Shown piece by piece: positions 42,795 to 51,796 of a stretch of 54,126 bases of DNA. The position numbers and the translations under genes are program-made. The notes under the pieces were generated by a model, which saw only the letters and a program-made list of their open reading frames with translations, did not search any database and was not told the DNA's origin. Source of the stretch: Acidimicrobiia bacterium UBA4744. GTDB lineage: Bacteria; Actinomycetota; Acidimicrobiia; Spongiisociales; UBA4744. Each line of letters opens with the position of its first letter. The first letter of the stretch is position 1. The stretch is from contig DHIO01000026.1 of the NCBI GenBank assembly GCA_002403855.1, forward strand, positions 254,025 through 308,150, read 5' to 3'.

Positions 42795-43955
42795 ATGATC
42801 AGAATCAAGGACCAATCTCTAGCCGGCGCCGTCACCGCCGGCGAAGAGTCGTGGTGGCGAGTGACCCTGCCGGTGTCTTCCCGGGTTGGAGATCTGGTGG
42901 GCAGTCTCGATTTGCACGGTCTCCGGGTGGCCTGTTTCCAGCATGTCCTTCTCAACACCGCCGTGATCGTGCTGCCGCTGGTGCGAGCGGGCGCCCGGGT
43001 CAGCGTGGCGGCCGTCAATCCCGACAGCACCGACGACGTCGCGGCCGCCTACTTGGCCCGCCATGGGGTGGAGGTCTGGGCATGGAGCGGCATGACGGAG
43101 GCCGACCGGCAGGCCGGGCTCGAATGGCTGGTTTCGGAACCGGCTGATGCCCTCTCGGACATGGGAGGCGAACTCATCGCTACCACCACAGAGCGAGGTC
43201 TGGCACCACGCGGGGCTCTCGAAGCGACTACCTCCGGGCTTCATCGTCTCCTGGATGTGGATGTTCCGTTCCCGGTTTTCAACTGGAACAACGCGGCTCT
43301 CAAAGACCGCCTGCACAACCGGCACCATGTTGGACTCGACGTCTGGCCGGCCTTCTCGTACATCACCGGACTGGCCCCGCACGGCCGATCGGTACTGGTG
43401 ATCGGCTTCGGTCCGGTGGGTAAAGGTGTGGCACTGCGGGCTCGCGATCTAGGAGCAATCGTCTCCGTGGCAGAAGTCGACCCGGTTCGTGCCCTGGAAG
43501 CTCAGCACCACGGCTGCCGGGACGTATCACTCGAGGAAGGATTGGACTCCTCCTCTGTTGTCGTGACAGCCACGGGAAGAGAGGGCGTGCTCGGTCCCAA
43601 CCAGCTCGCAACGGTGAGGGATGGAGCCATCCTGTTCAACGTTGGGCACAGCAATCGAGAGATCGACGTGGAATGGCTCGGCGGCCTACCCCACGAGCCG
43701 GTACGTCGCCACATCGACCGCTACGAACTCGAAGGCAAGCACACGTTCCTGCTCAACCGGGGCAGTCTCCTCAACCTTGCTCCCGGCCTCGGCACCGTCA
43801 TTCAAGAGCTGTTCGATCCGTTCTCGGCGATCATGCTCAGGGGACTGAACTGGATCCTCACCGGCGGAGCGGAAACCGCCGAACGCGGACTGCAACCGTA
43901 TCCACCGCACCTCGAACGGGAGATCGCCGACCTGGCGCGAACCGGCCGGGCGTGA
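42795..43955 (+). CDS. Divergent S-adenosylhomocysteine hydrolase homologue
   Basis: 386 residues, shorter than normal SAH hydrolases (about 420-490). Conserved blocks include FQHVLLNTAVIV (His50), GGELIATTTERG, EATTSGLHRLL (Glu143), the NAD loop VIGFGPVGKG, VVVTATGREGVL and FNVGHSNREIDVEWL (His285). Compared with the canonical enzyme, the K-SKFDN block is LKDRLHN, so the Lys is kept but the proton-handling Asp190 position is His174; the H-P of the lid and the C-terminal KPDHYRY-type tail are missing. It is NAD-dependent but probably acts on another thioether nucleoside or adenosyl compound. ATG 42795 has GAGAGGA upstream. Confidence 0.8.
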   Translation: MIRIKDQSLAGAVTAGEESWWRVTLPVSSRVGDLVGSLDLHGLRVACFQHVLLNTAVIVLPLVRAGARVSVAAVNPDSTDDVAAAYLARHGVEVWAWSGMTEADRQAGLEWLVSEPADALSDMGGELIATTTERGLAPRGALEATTSGLHRLLDVDVPFPVFNWNNAALKDRLHNRHHVGLDVWPAFSYITGLAPHGRSVLVIGFGPVGKGVALRARDLGAIVSVAEVDPVRALEAQHHGCRDVSLEEGLDSSSVVVTATGREGVLGPNQLATVRDGAILFNVGHSNREIDVEWLGGLPHEPVRRHIDRYELEGKHTFLLNRGSLLNLAPGLGTVIQELFDPFSAIMLRGLNWILTGGAETAERGLQPYPPHLEREIADLARTGRA

Positions 43956-43991
43956 AAACCGAGGCATCGGGAAGGACCTCTCCGGCCGTGC

Positions 43992-43997
43992 TACGTT
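43992..43997 (+). promoter_or_regulatory. -10 element, leaderless start of 44005 gene
   Basis: TACGTT is seven bases before GTG 44005. No Shine-Dalgarno is present. Confidence 0.45.
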
Positions 43998-44004
43998 CGT
44001 AGGT

Positions 44005-44694
44005 GTGGAAACGAATGTTCCCGGCGTATACGCCGTTACCGGCTACTCCAAGTCGTACATCATCGACGGGGACCAGGGCGTAGTCCTCATCGACACGGGA
44101 ATTCCCAAGCGTCACGGCGCCATCATTGAAGTCCTGTCCCGTATTGGACGGTCCCCTGCCAACGTGCGCGCCATCGCCATCACCCACTCACACGCCGACC
44201 ATGTGGGCGGAGCGGCAGCTTTGAAACTCGAATCGAAAGCCCCCTTGTTTGCTTCCGGGGCGGACGCACCCGCCATTCGGGGCGAAGCACCGACCGTGCC
44301 GCCTCCCGTGTTCGATCGGATGCCTTTTCTCAAACCGCTGTCCCGCTTCATTCCGGGGGCGGAACCGATCACGGTCGATCATCTCGTTGGCGAGACCGAA
44401 CCGTCGGCGCTGCCCGCCGACCTGCGAGTGATCGACACCCCGGGACACACCCCCGGTCACGTGTCCTACCTGCTCGACCGAAATAACGGGGTCTTGTTTG
44501 TAGGTGACGCCGCCGTGGCTACCAAGAAGGGTGTGGTGAAGCGAGGGGTTTTCAATGCTCCAACACCGTCCATCGATGCCAGCCTTCGGCATCTTGCGGA
44601 GTTCGACTTCGACGTTGCCTTCTTTGCCCACTCGGTATCGCTGTCCGGCTCCGCCGCGGCCGCCTTTCGACGCTTCGCTGCAAGGCTCGGATAG
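44005..44694 (+). CDS. Metallo-beta-lactamase fold hydrolase
   Basis: 229-residue hydrolase with the two-zinc motif ITHSHADHVGGAAAL, the TPGHTPGHVSYLL His and the FVGDAAV Asp. A His near the end (FFAHSVSL) completes the usual set. Members include glyoxalase II, lactonases and RNases; without an added domain the substrate cannot be told. It follows the SAH-hydrolase-like gene by 49 bases but has its own probable leaderless promoter. Confidence 0.88.
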   Translation: METNVPGVYAVTGYSKSYIIDGDQGVVLIDTGIPKRHGAIIEVLSRIGRSPANVRAIAITHSHADHVGGAAALKLESKAPLFASGADAPAIRGEAPTVPPPVFDRMPFLKPLSRFIPGAEPITVDHLVGETEPSALPADLRVIDTPGHTPGHVSYLLDRNNGVLFVGDAAVATKKGVVKRGVFNAPTPSIDASLRHLAEFDFDVAFFAHSVSLSGSAAAAFRRFAARLG

Positions 44695-44827
44695 GGAGGT
44701 TGTCTTGCTCTCCGGCGCAGGGCCTTTCCCAGGCCACCGGGTTCGAACGTAAGAAGCCGGAGAAGTTCCCCACTACCGGCCTCCCTGCCATGGCAGAGTG
44801 GAGGGTGACGAGTAGCGGTACGTAGAG

Positions 44828-45628
44828 ATGCTCCGGTTCCTGTTTGGGGTTGTCGCCATTGTGCTGGTCTTGCTGGGTGGCTTATGGCTCGTCCAGCGCC
44901 GGTTGATCTACTTCCCCGACCCGGCGGCCCCCAAAGCAACCGACCAACTCCCCGGTTGGGAAGAAGCCATCCTTGAGACCACCGATGGGCTGCAACTGCA
45001 CGGATGGTTCAAGCCACCCGCCGAGAACGCAGCGATAGTCGTCGTGTTCAACGGCAACGCCGGCAACCGGGCCGGTCGGACACCCCTCGGTTCCGGGCTG
45101 GCAGCCCAAGAACTCGGGGTGCTGCTGTTCGACTACCGCGGCTACGGTGGCAACGCGGGCCGGCCGAGCGAGGCCGGTCTTGCTCTCGACGCCCGGGCGG
45201 CGGTGGAGTGGGTTCGCCGACGGGCCCCGGAGAACAGTCTGGTGTATTTCGGCGAGTCTTTGGGCGCCGCCGTCGCCATCGAATTGGCGCTGGCCGAACC
45301 CCCGCTGGTGCTGGTGCTGCGTTCCCCCTTCACCTCTCTGGCCGATCTGGCATCCGTCCACTACCCCTTCGTCCCCGCCCGGATTCTGCTGCGCGACGAG
45401 TACCCCTCGATCGAACGTATCGCCGGGACGGCCACCGCCACACTGGTGATCGCCGGAACCTGGGACACGATCGTGCCGGTCGGGCAGAGCCGGGCCATCT
45501 TCGGAGCAGCCCCTGGGCCCAAGGAGCTGTTGATCATCCCCGGCGCCGATCACAACGACTACCAACTGGTGGCCGGCCCCGAAGTAATCGAGACGACCGT
45601 GCGGTTCATCAGAGCCGCCTCCGGATAG
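44828..45628 (+). CDS. Membrane-anchored alpha/beta hydrolase
   Basis: 266 residues. An N-terminal hydrophobic segment (FLFGVVAIVLVLLGGLWLV) acts as a signal anchor, followed by QRRLIYFPDP, typical of the BEM46/FrsA-like lipid-facing hydrolases. The hydrolase core has VVFNGNAGNRAG, LLFDYRGYGGNAG, nucleophile Ser in YFGESLGAAVA, a late Asp (GTWDTIVPV) and His (GADHNDYQ). It is probably an esterase on the outer face of the membrane. Ribosome site not obvious. Confidence 0.85.
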   Translation: MLRFLFGVVAIVLVLLGGLWLVQRRLIYFPDPAAPKATDQLPGWEEAILETTDGLQLHGWFKPPAENAAIVVVFNGNAGNRAGRTPLGSGLAAQELGVLLFDYRGYGGNAGRPSEAGLALDARAAVEWVRRRAPENSLVYFGESLGAAVAIELALAEPPLVLVLRSPFTSLADLASVHYPFVPARILLRDEYPSIERIAGTATATLVIAGTWDTIVPVGQSRAIFGAAPGPKELLIIPGADHNDYQLVAGPEVIETTVRFIRAASG

Positions 45629-45759
45629 CCTTCCCCACGTGGCGCCGCCCGGACCGGTCGCCGCGGTCGGTGCCGGCAGCCGTCGCCGTCGACATCGACT
45701 TCACCACGGTCGGGTCAACCGTCAACAGGCTGATGGGCCCAGTGCTCCTCGCCGTGCGA

Positions 45760-46713
45760 TCAGATGGGCATCCAACGCAAGATCCGCAGCAGCACCGTCC
45801 GCAGCTCGTTGAGGCTCAAGGACGCGCTCCCACTCACCGCACCGCTGACGCCGACATCTGCCGAGTCGGATGAGGAGCAGCCCTCGGACCCGACCCTTAC
45901 CGTCAGGTCGGTGTCGCCTGTATCGATGCCGCGCAGCCACACCCGCACTTCGTCGTCGCCGTCGTCGATCACCACCTCGTCGATGGCTGCACCCGACGCG
46001 GTGGCGGCCACGACGGCCACGTCGGCATCGATATCGATGTCGACGGTCACGTCTTGGGGGGCAGCCCGGTGCAAGCTGATCGTCACTCGAACGGCCTCGT
46101 CGACGTCGAGGTCGTAGTCGGTGTCATCCAGCGACACGCCCATCTTGACCCGGACTACTGCGGCGTCCGTGTCGGACAGTCCGCGCTCGTCTTCGACCGT
46201 CAAATCGAATTCGTACCGGCCAAGTCGATCCGGGGTGAATGTCGGCTTGGCCACCTCGTCGTCGGACAGCGATCCATCCGACACACTCGACCCGGAAGGA
46301 GTGTCGACAACATCCCACTCGTAGGTCAGCTCATCATCGTCGGGATCGTCCGAGTCCGAACCGTCCAGAGTCACCCTGTTGCCGAACAGCACGCACTGGT
46401 CGTCACCGGCGTCGGCGACCGGACGGCGGTTCACGCCGACCTCATCTTCTCGGTCTCGACCGGGTCGCTCTTCCGGACAAACACCCTTGGTGTCGCCGTG
46501 AGCCAGGTGAGCGGCCAGCGCCGGGGCGCCCACGGTGATCGTGTGCGCGTTGGAGGGGTTTCCCGGCGGGACGTGACAGATCGTCACCTTCTCCTGGGGG
46601 CCCTTGACGCCGTCTTTGGGCCCTTTGGCGCCGCCCGGTGCCGCCATTACTTGAACCGGGATCATCAGTAGCGCAACGAGCAACGCGACGATCGATAGGC
46701 TTCGGCGCCCCAT
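45760..46713 (-). CDS. Secreted PKD-domain protein
   Basis: 317 residues. A signal peptide (LSIVALLVALLMIPVQVMAAP) is followed by a KVTICHVPPGNPSNAHTI block with HLAHGD, a short motif common in secreted bacterial proteins. Residues about 97-185 form a PKD/Ig-like domain (RRPVADAGDDQCVLFGNRVT, then GRYEFDLTVEDERG). The remaining C-terminal part is very Asp/Val-rich and beta-like, so possibly calcium-binding, and ends in SASLSLNELRTVLLRIL. An adhesive or surface role is likely but not shown. ATG 46713 has GGAGGGTGGAT upstream. Confidence 0.7.
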   Translation of the reverse strand: MGRRSLSIVALLVALLMIPVQVMAAPGGAKGPKDGVKGPQEKVTICHVPPGNPSNAHTITVGAPALAAHLAHGDTKGVCPEERPGRDREDEVGVNRRPVADAGDDQCVLFGNRVTLDGSDSDDPDDDELTYEWDVVDTPSGSSVSDGSLSDDEVAKPTFTPDRLGRYEFDLTVEDERGLSDTDAAVVRVKMGVSLDDTDYDLDVDEAVRVTISLHRAAPQDVTVDIDIDADVAVVAATASGAAIDEVVIDDGDDEVRVWLRGIDTGDTDLTVRVGSEGCSSSDSADVGVSGAVSGSASLSLNELRTVLLRILRWMPI

Positions 46714-46859
46714 ATCCACCCTCCAGTGTGGCCTCCCGAGGTCACCATACCTCCTACCACCCAGAGTGATCAAGGGTGCAATCACGTCCGGTACCGCGAT
46801 CTCCCCCCGGGAGACAGCGTCATCGCCGCCGGACGGTTGGCTAGCTTCCGTGAGAGGTC

Positions 46860-48227
46860 ATGACGATGACATCACCCCGGATATACAAGGTTGAGGAAGC
46901 CGCCGAACTCGACCTCGACGAGATTCTGGAACTGAACCGGGAGTTCGTCAACGAGTCGCTCGTCGACTTGCTCACCGGATACAAGCTTCCCCGCCGGTTC
47001 GTCAAAGCCGGAGGCCTCCGTTTGGAGGACGATCAGGGCGACGAGTACCTCGATTTCTTCTGCAGCTATGGTGCGCTCGCTCTGGGGCACAACCATCCTG
47101 AGGTCCTGGCCGCTATCGACCGGGTTCGGGAATCGCCCAACTTCCTCGCGATTTCGCCGGGAGCACTGACCGGAGCCCTCGCCGCCGGTCTGGCCGCCAT
47201 CTCGCCGGGGAATCTGCAGCGCAGCTTCTTCTGCAACAGCGGCTCGGAGGCGATCGAAGGGGCGCTCAAACTGGCCCGGGCCGCCACGGGGCGGCCGCGC
47301 ATCGTGGCCGCACAAGAAGGGTTTCACGGAAAAAGCATGGGGGCCCTCTCGGTCACCGGTCATGAACCGTTCCGCGCCCCGTACCGGCCGCTGCTGCCCG
47401 AGGTCGACCACATTCCCTTCGGCGACGCGGCCGCCCTGGAGCGGGCGTTGCGCGAATCTCCTGTTGCGGCGGTAGTGCTCGAGCCCATTCAGGGCCCGGC
47501 CGGGATCCTGGTGCCACCAGATGGGTATCTGGCCAGGGCCCGAGAGATCTGCAACGAGCACGGAACCCTCCTGATCCTCGACGAGATACAGACCGGTCTG
47601 GGCCGCACCGGCCGCATGTTCGCTTGCGAACACGAAGGGGTGGTGCCCGATGTGCTGTGCGTGTCGAAGGGACTCAGCGGCGGGGTGTCTCCAATCGGGG
47701 CGTATATCACCACCGATGCCGTGTGGCGGCGGGCATACGGCACCAAACGCCGGGCTCTGCTGCATACCTCGACCTTCGGTGGCAACACCTTCGCCTGTGC
47801 GGCGGCGCTGGCCGCCATCAACATCACCGTTTCTGAGGATCTCCCCGCCCGGGCGGCCAACCTCGGTGGGTACCTCCACAACCGGTTGGGTGAGGTTGCC
47901 GATCGATTCGACCTCTTGCGCGAAGTGCGGGGCAAAGGTTTGATGATCGGTCTTGATTTCCGCCAGACCCGCAACCGGCTCACCGGTCGTTTGCTCAACA
48001 AGGTGGCAGCGATGGTGGCCATCCAGATGCTGCACCGGCATCGCATCCTCAGTGTCTACACGTTCACCAATCCCAACGTGATCCGTCTCGCCCCGCCGTT
48101 GAACGTCGAACGCAAAGACCTCGACCGGTATGTCGAGGCTCTCGACGAGGTGCTCGCCAACCACCGAACTTTCCCTCGCCTGGCATACTCGACGACCCGC
48201 GTCCTTCGGCCGCCTCCGGTCGAGTAG
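46860..48227 (+). CDS. Class III aminotransferase, putrescine/ornithine type
   Basis: 455-residue PLP enzyme. An N-terminal helical extension (EILELNREFVNESLVDLL) is typical of putrescine aminotransferase relatives; then ALGHNHPEVLAAI, FFCNSGSEAIEGALKLARA, LILDEIQTGLGRTG, PLP Lys in CVSKGLSGGVSPIGAY and HTSTFGGNTFACAAALA. It is likely to act on a terminal amine such as putrescine, ornithine or GABA. ATG 46860 and ATG 46866 are both in frame; GAGAGG spacing favours 46866. It is divergent from the PKD gene and not linked to the other aminotransferase operon. Confidence 0.9.
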   Translation: MTMTSPRIYKVEEAAELDLDEILELNREFVNESLVDLLTGYKLPRRFVKAGGLRLEDDQGDEYLDFFCSYGALALGHNHPEVLAAIDRVRESPNFLAISPGALTGALAAGLAAISPGNLQRSFFCNSGSEAIEGALKLARAATGRPRIVAAQEGFHGKSMGALSVTGHEPFRAPYRPLLPEVDHIPFGDAAALERALRESPVAAVVLEPIQGPAGILVPPDGYLARAREICNEHGTLLILDEIQTGLGRTGRMFACEHEGVVPDVLCVSKGLSGGVSPIGAYITTDAVWRRAYGTKRRALLHTSTFGGNTFACAAALAAINITVSEDLPARAANLGGYLHNRLGEVADRFDLLREVRGKGLMIGLDFRQTRNRLTGRLLNKVAAMVAIQMLHRHRILSVYTFTNPNVIRLAPPLNVERKDLDRYVEALDEVLANHRTFPRLAYSTTRVLRPPPVE

Positions 48228-48319
48228 GCGAGGCGACTGCGCCCGCGGTCGGGTCCCGGGCACCTCCCCTCTTCGGCGTCTACTGTTGGAATTGAGAATC
48301 TGCCCGGCGGAGTCACCGC

Positions 48320-49663
48320 ATGAGCAATCTGCGATCCACCCGGGGCCGTGTGCAGGCCGGTCTCTTGCAAGGAGACCTGATACGCCGGTCCTTGGCCGCC
48401 GCATTTGTGTCGATGCTCCTGGTCTTTCTCGGGACCGCTGCCGGTGCCCAGGATGCTGCCGGCGCTCTGGTGGCGACGGTCGACGGGCCTATCACCCCGG
48501 TGACCGCCGAGTACCTGATCGATGGGCTCCAATCGGCGGCAGACGGAGGCGCCGAGGTCTTCATTGTGAAGCTGGATACGCCCGGCGGCCTAGACACGTC
48601 CATGCGCGATATCGTCCAGTCGTTCTTCGGGGCTCGGGTGCCGGTGGTCGTGTACGTGACCCCGCCGGGAGGGAGAGCCGCCTCCGCAGGCACGTTCATC
48701 ACGATGGCCGCTCACGTGGCGGCCATGGCACCGGGTACCACCATCGGAGCCGCCACCCCGGTGGATCTTCAGGGCGGGGAGATCACCGACAAGATCATCA
48801 ACGATGCGGCCGCCTTTGCCGAGTCGGTGGCCGAATATCACGGCCGGAACGCTCAGTTCGCCATCGAGGCGGTTCGGGACGGACGCTCGGTCACCGCCGA
48901 CGACGCCCTGGAGTTGGAGGTTGTGGATCTGGTGGTCCGCGACCTCGAGGAGTTGCTGGCTGAAATCGACGGGGAGTCGATGATGATGGCCGATGGCCGC
49001 ATCGTGGTCCTCAACACTGCAAATGCGGGACTGGAGACCTACGATCCCGGTTGGCTTCGGAGCCTTCTGTTGCTGATCGCTGATCCCAACCTGGCATTCC
49101 TGTTCGTCTCGCTAGGCACGCTGGCGGTCATCTACGAGGTCGCCAACCCCGGACTGGGCCTGGCCGGCATCATCGGGATCGTCCTGTTGATCCTGGGATT
49201 CTTCGCCCTTTCGGTGCTGCCGGTGCAAGTGGCAGGGGCGGTCCTGCTGGTCCTGGCCGTCGGGCTGTTCATCGGGGAGTTGTTCGTACCCGGGATCGGG
49301 GTCCTGGCCGCCGGAGGCACGATCGCCCTGATTGCGGGCGGGCTACTCCTCTTTGAAGGTCCGTTCGGGATCCGCCCCGTCGTGCTCTGGCCGGTCGGGC
49401 TGGTGGTAGGTGGGGGGGTGGTCCTGGCCGGACGTTTGACCTGGCGAGCCCGCACAGCGCCGGCTGCGTCCGGGGCCGAGGCGTTGGTGGGCCGAGTGGT
49501 AGAAGTCGCCTCTTCCGAGGGTCGGACCGGGCAAGCGTTCCTGGAAGGGGCCTGGTGGCGAATCCACTCCCGCACTGGAGAACTGACCGAGGGGAGGCCT
49601 GTCACGGTGGTCGGCACTGAAGGGCTCGAGCTCATCGTCGAGACCGAGGAGGACAACCTATGA
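48320..49663 (+). CDS. NfeD-like membrane serine protease (long form)
   Basis: 447 residues: a signal/anchor helix (about 24-44), a ClpP-class domain with Ser122 in GGRAASAGTFI and a candidate dyad Lys158 in DKIINDAAAF, then four membrane helices in LFVSLGTLAVIYEVANPGLG and following, and a C-terminal OB-fold NfeD domain (ALVGRVVEVASSEG). Long NfeD proteins cleave membrane proteins such as stomatin. It is coupled by an ATGA overlap to the slipin gene, as in many genomes. Confidence 0.92.
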   Translation: MSNLRSTRGRVQAGLLQGDLIRRSLAAAFVSMLLVFLGTAAGAQDAAGALVATVDGPITPVTAEYLIDGLQSAADGGAEVFIVKLDTPGGLDTSMRDIVQSFFGARVPVVVYVTPPGGRAASAGTFITMAAHVAAMAPGTTIGAATPVDLQGGEITDKIINDAAAFAESVAEYHGRNAQFAIEAVRDGRSVTADDALELEVVDLVVRDLEELLAEIDGESMMMADGRIVVLNTANAGLETYDPGWLRSLLLLIADPNLAFLFVSLGTLAVIYEVANPGLGLAGIIGIVLLILGFFALSVLPVQVAGAVLLVLAVGLFIGELFVPGIGVLAAGGTIALIAGGLLLFEGPFGIRPVVLWPVGLVVGGGVVLAGRLTWRARTAPAASGAEALVGRVVEVASSEGRTGQAFLEGAWWRIHSRTGELTEGRPVTVVGTEGLELIVETEEDNL

Positions 49664-50427
49664 GCGACACATTGGTGGGCATCGTTCTGGCAGTCCTGGT
49701 GGCGGTGGGCCTGCTCATCGCCGCCATCCGGATAGCCAGGGAGTATGAACGGGGAGTGATCTTCCGGCTGGGAAGGGTGATCGGCGCCAAAGGCCCGGGG
49801 CTGTTCTTGATCATCCCGATCGTCGACCGCATGGTTCGTGTCACCTTGCGAACTACCACACTCGACATCCCTCCCCAGGACATCATCACCAAAGACAACG
49901 TAACGGTGCGGGTCAACGCGGTGGCGTATTTCAATGTGGTCGATCCCGTCAAGTCGGTGATCGCGATCGAGGACTACATGTTCGGAACCGCCCAGGTGGC
50001 CCAGACAACCCTCCGCAGCATCATCGGCCAGGCCGAGCTGGATGATCTGCTGATCAAACGAGACGAGATCAACCAACGACTCCAGCAGATCATCGATCAG
50101 CTGACCGACCCCTGGGGGGTCAAGGTGACCCTCGTCGAGATCAAGGACGTCGAGTTGCCCGACGCCATGCGGCGGGCGATGGCCCGGCAGGCAGAGTCGG
50201 AACGAGAACGGCGGGCCAAGGTGATCCACGCCCGGGGCGAGCGGGAAGCGGCTGCCGAACTAGGCGAAGCCGCCGCCATCCTCGAAACGCATCCGGCCGC
50301 CCTGCAGCTACGGATTTTGTCCACCATGAGCGACGTTGCCGCGGAGAAGAACTCGACCCTCATCTTCCCGCTGCCCATCGAGTTGCTGCGCTGGATCGAA
50401 GGTACTCGCCGGGCCCAGTCCGGCTGA
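49660..50427 (+). CDS. Slipin (SPFH/stomatin family) protein
   Basis: 255-residue membrane scaffold protein. One N-terminal helix (TLVGIVLAVLVAVGLLIAAI) is followed by an SPFH domain (EYERGVIFRLGRVIGAKGPG, then TLDIPPQDIITKDNVTVRV) and an Ala/Glu-rich coiled coil (ARGEREAAAELGEAAAIL). Slipins assemble in the membrane and are substrates or partners of NfeD proteases; the overlapping gene order supports this pairing. Confidence 0.95.
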   Translation: MSDTLVGIVLAVLVAVGLLIAAIRIAREYERGVIFRLGRVIGAKGPGLFLIIPIVDRMVRVTLRTTTLDIPPQDIITKDNVTVRVNAVAYFNVVDPVKSVIAIEDYMFGTAQVAQTTLRSIIGQAELDDLLIKRDEINQRLQQIIDQLTDPWGVKVTLVEIKDVELPDAMRRAMARQAESERERRAKVIHARGEREAAAELGEAAAILETHPAALQLRILSTMSDVAAEKNSTLIFPLPIELLRWIEGTRRAQSG

Positions 50428-50817
50428 GCAGCGACTGAGACTGATCGGCACCGACGGATATCGGCTATGGGAGCCGCCAGCCGTCCGGTCCGCCGACCGC
50501 CACCCACGGGGCGATCTTGGTCAGCATCCACAGGGTCAATAGCCAGAGGTACGAACCCCGAAACGCTGATCGGAATCCGTTCACGGCGGCTCCTTCCTTT
50601 GCCTACGGTGGTCTCATCGGTCAGGAACGGCGCCGGCTAGCGGAGGCTTTCGGATCCGCCACGATGGACTAGTTCCACCCCAAGCGCAGGGTGACCGGGC
50701 CTGGGCGGGCGCGCGCCCTGGTCGTCAGGGTATGGTCCAAACGCGATGACTCGTACGTGTTGACACGACGGGTTCCGCACCCGGGTCTACCGCCCCTGAT
50801 CGTGGGACAATGCCAAC
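50428..50817. other. Intergenic stretch with candidate small ORF
   Basis: 390 bases between slipin and nucleoside hydrolase. It contains a minus-strand 39-residue ORF (50465-50584), a GC-rich bulged hairpin (GACCGGGC at 50693-50700 with GCCC-T-GGTC at 50715-50723) and GACAAT (50806-50811) six bases before ATG 50818, a weak -10. Confidence 0.4.
50465..50584 (-). CDS. Candidate 39-aa membrane peptide
   Basis: GTG 50584 is preceded by a strong AAGGAG site at seven bases. The 39-residue peptide starts MNGFRSAFRG and has one hydrophobic helix (SYLWLLTLWMLTKIAPWVAV). It is antisense to both flanking genes. The combination of ribosome site, start and membrane segment makes a real small protein plausible, but its composition is all that supports it. 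Confidence 0.4.
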   Translation of the reverse strand: MNGFRSAFRGSYLWLLTLWMLTKIAPWVAVGGPDGWRLP

Positions 50818-51741
50818 ATGCGGCGCAGCCTGGTCATCGATACCGACACTGCTTCCGACGACGCCATCGCTCTGCTCCTCGCCGTTCGGGACCCACATAC
50901 CGATGTGCGGGCGGTCACCGTAGTCGGCGGCAATGTGCCTCTCGATCTGGCGGTACGCAACGCCATCGTGACCCTCGATCTGTGCGGAGGAGCAGATATC
51001 CCCGTATTCGCAGGGCGGCACGAGCCGGCCTCCCGGCCATTGGAAACCGCCCAGCTGGTGCATGGTGAGGACGGGATGGGGAACGCAGATCTGCCCGATC
51101 CTTCCCGTCCGCCGCATCCCCGGGACGCCGTAGAGGCCCTGCTGGAGACGGCGACCACCGAGGCGGGCCGCCATGACCTGGTCACCCTGGGACCGCTCAC
51201 GAATGTGGCTGCTGCCCTGGACGCCGACGACGAGTTCCTCACCAGGTTCGGTCACACCTACCTCATGGCCGGTTCGCCCGACGGAGTGGGGAACACCAAT
51301 GCCGTGGGCGAGTACAACGTGTGGGCCGATCCGGAGGCCGCGGCCATCGTGCTCTCGGCCGACGGCCCCAAGACCATGATCGGGTGGAACATCTCCCGCA
51401 AGTACGCGGTGATGAACCCGGAGGAGCAGGACCTTCTGCAGGAATGCGGCCCACTGGGGCGGTTTGCCGTGAGCATCAACGCCGCCTTGAACCAGTACGC
51501 CCGCCAGACCGGTCTCGCCGGTTTCGACCTGCCCGATCCCGTGGCGATGGCCGTGGCGCTGGACGACTCGATCATTCTGGAAGCAACCGACGAATGGCTG
51601 GTGGTCGGATGCGACGAACCGACTCGCGGGTGCACCCTGCCGGACCGCAGATTCGAACGTCCGGCTCCCAACACTCGCGTGGTGTGGAAGGTCGACGAAG
51701 CCGAATTCAAACGCCGCCTGTTTGAGGCCTGTCGCAGCTGA
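50818..51741 (+). CDS. Inosine-uridine preferring nucleoside hydrolase
   Basis: 307-residue calcium-dependent nucleoside N-ribohydrolase, releasing base plus ribose. The N-terminal metal motif is VIDTDTASDDAIALL; VVGGNVPLDLAVRNA, LVTLGPLTNVAAAL, the sugar-contact block GVGNTNAVGEYN and a late Asp (LPDPVAMAVAL) match the family. It is followed 55 bases later by ribokinase, so the two make a salvage route from nucleosides to ribose-5-phosphate. GACAAT is six bases upstream of ATG 50818 and there is no Shine-Dalgarno. Confidence 0.93.
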   Translation: MRRSLVIDTDTASDDAIALLLAVRDPHTDVRAVTVVGGNVPLDLAVRNAIVTLDLCGGADIPVFAGRHEPASRPLETAQLVHGEDGMGNADLPDPSRPPHPRDAVEALLETATTEAGRHDLVTLGPLTNVAAALDADDEFLTRFGHTYLMAGSPDGVGNTNAVGEYNVWADPEAAAIVLSADGPKTMIGWNISRKYAVMNPEEQDLLQECGPLGRFAVSINAALNQYARQTGLAGFDLPDPVAMAVALDDSIILEATDEWLVVGCDEPTRGCTLPDRRFERPAPNTRVVWKVDEAEFKRRLFEACRS

Positions 51742-51784
51742 GGGCCCGCTGTTCCTGAGCACCGGACCCCACCCGGGAGGGGCG

Positions 51785-51790
51785 TAGAGT
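51785..51790 (+). promoter_or_regulatory. -10 element, leaderless start of ribokinase
   Basis: TAGAGT is six bases before ATG 51797. It may give an internal promoter in the salvage pair. Confidence 0.4.
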
Positions 51791-51796
51791 GACGCA

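Noticed and set aside
44700..44760. GTTCGAA-like T-loop as possible tRNA
   Set aside because: No cloverleaf arms can be placed around it, and the upstream part is inside the metallo-hydrolase gene.
46872..48404. 510-codon minus-strand frame opposite the aminotransferase
   Set aside because: Low-complexity composition without domains; the plus-strand gene explains the sequence.
50760..50765. TTGACA as -35 of the nucleoside hydrolase
   Set aside because: No -10 lies 16-18 bases downstream; the GACAAT used for the leaderless start is about 40 bases away.
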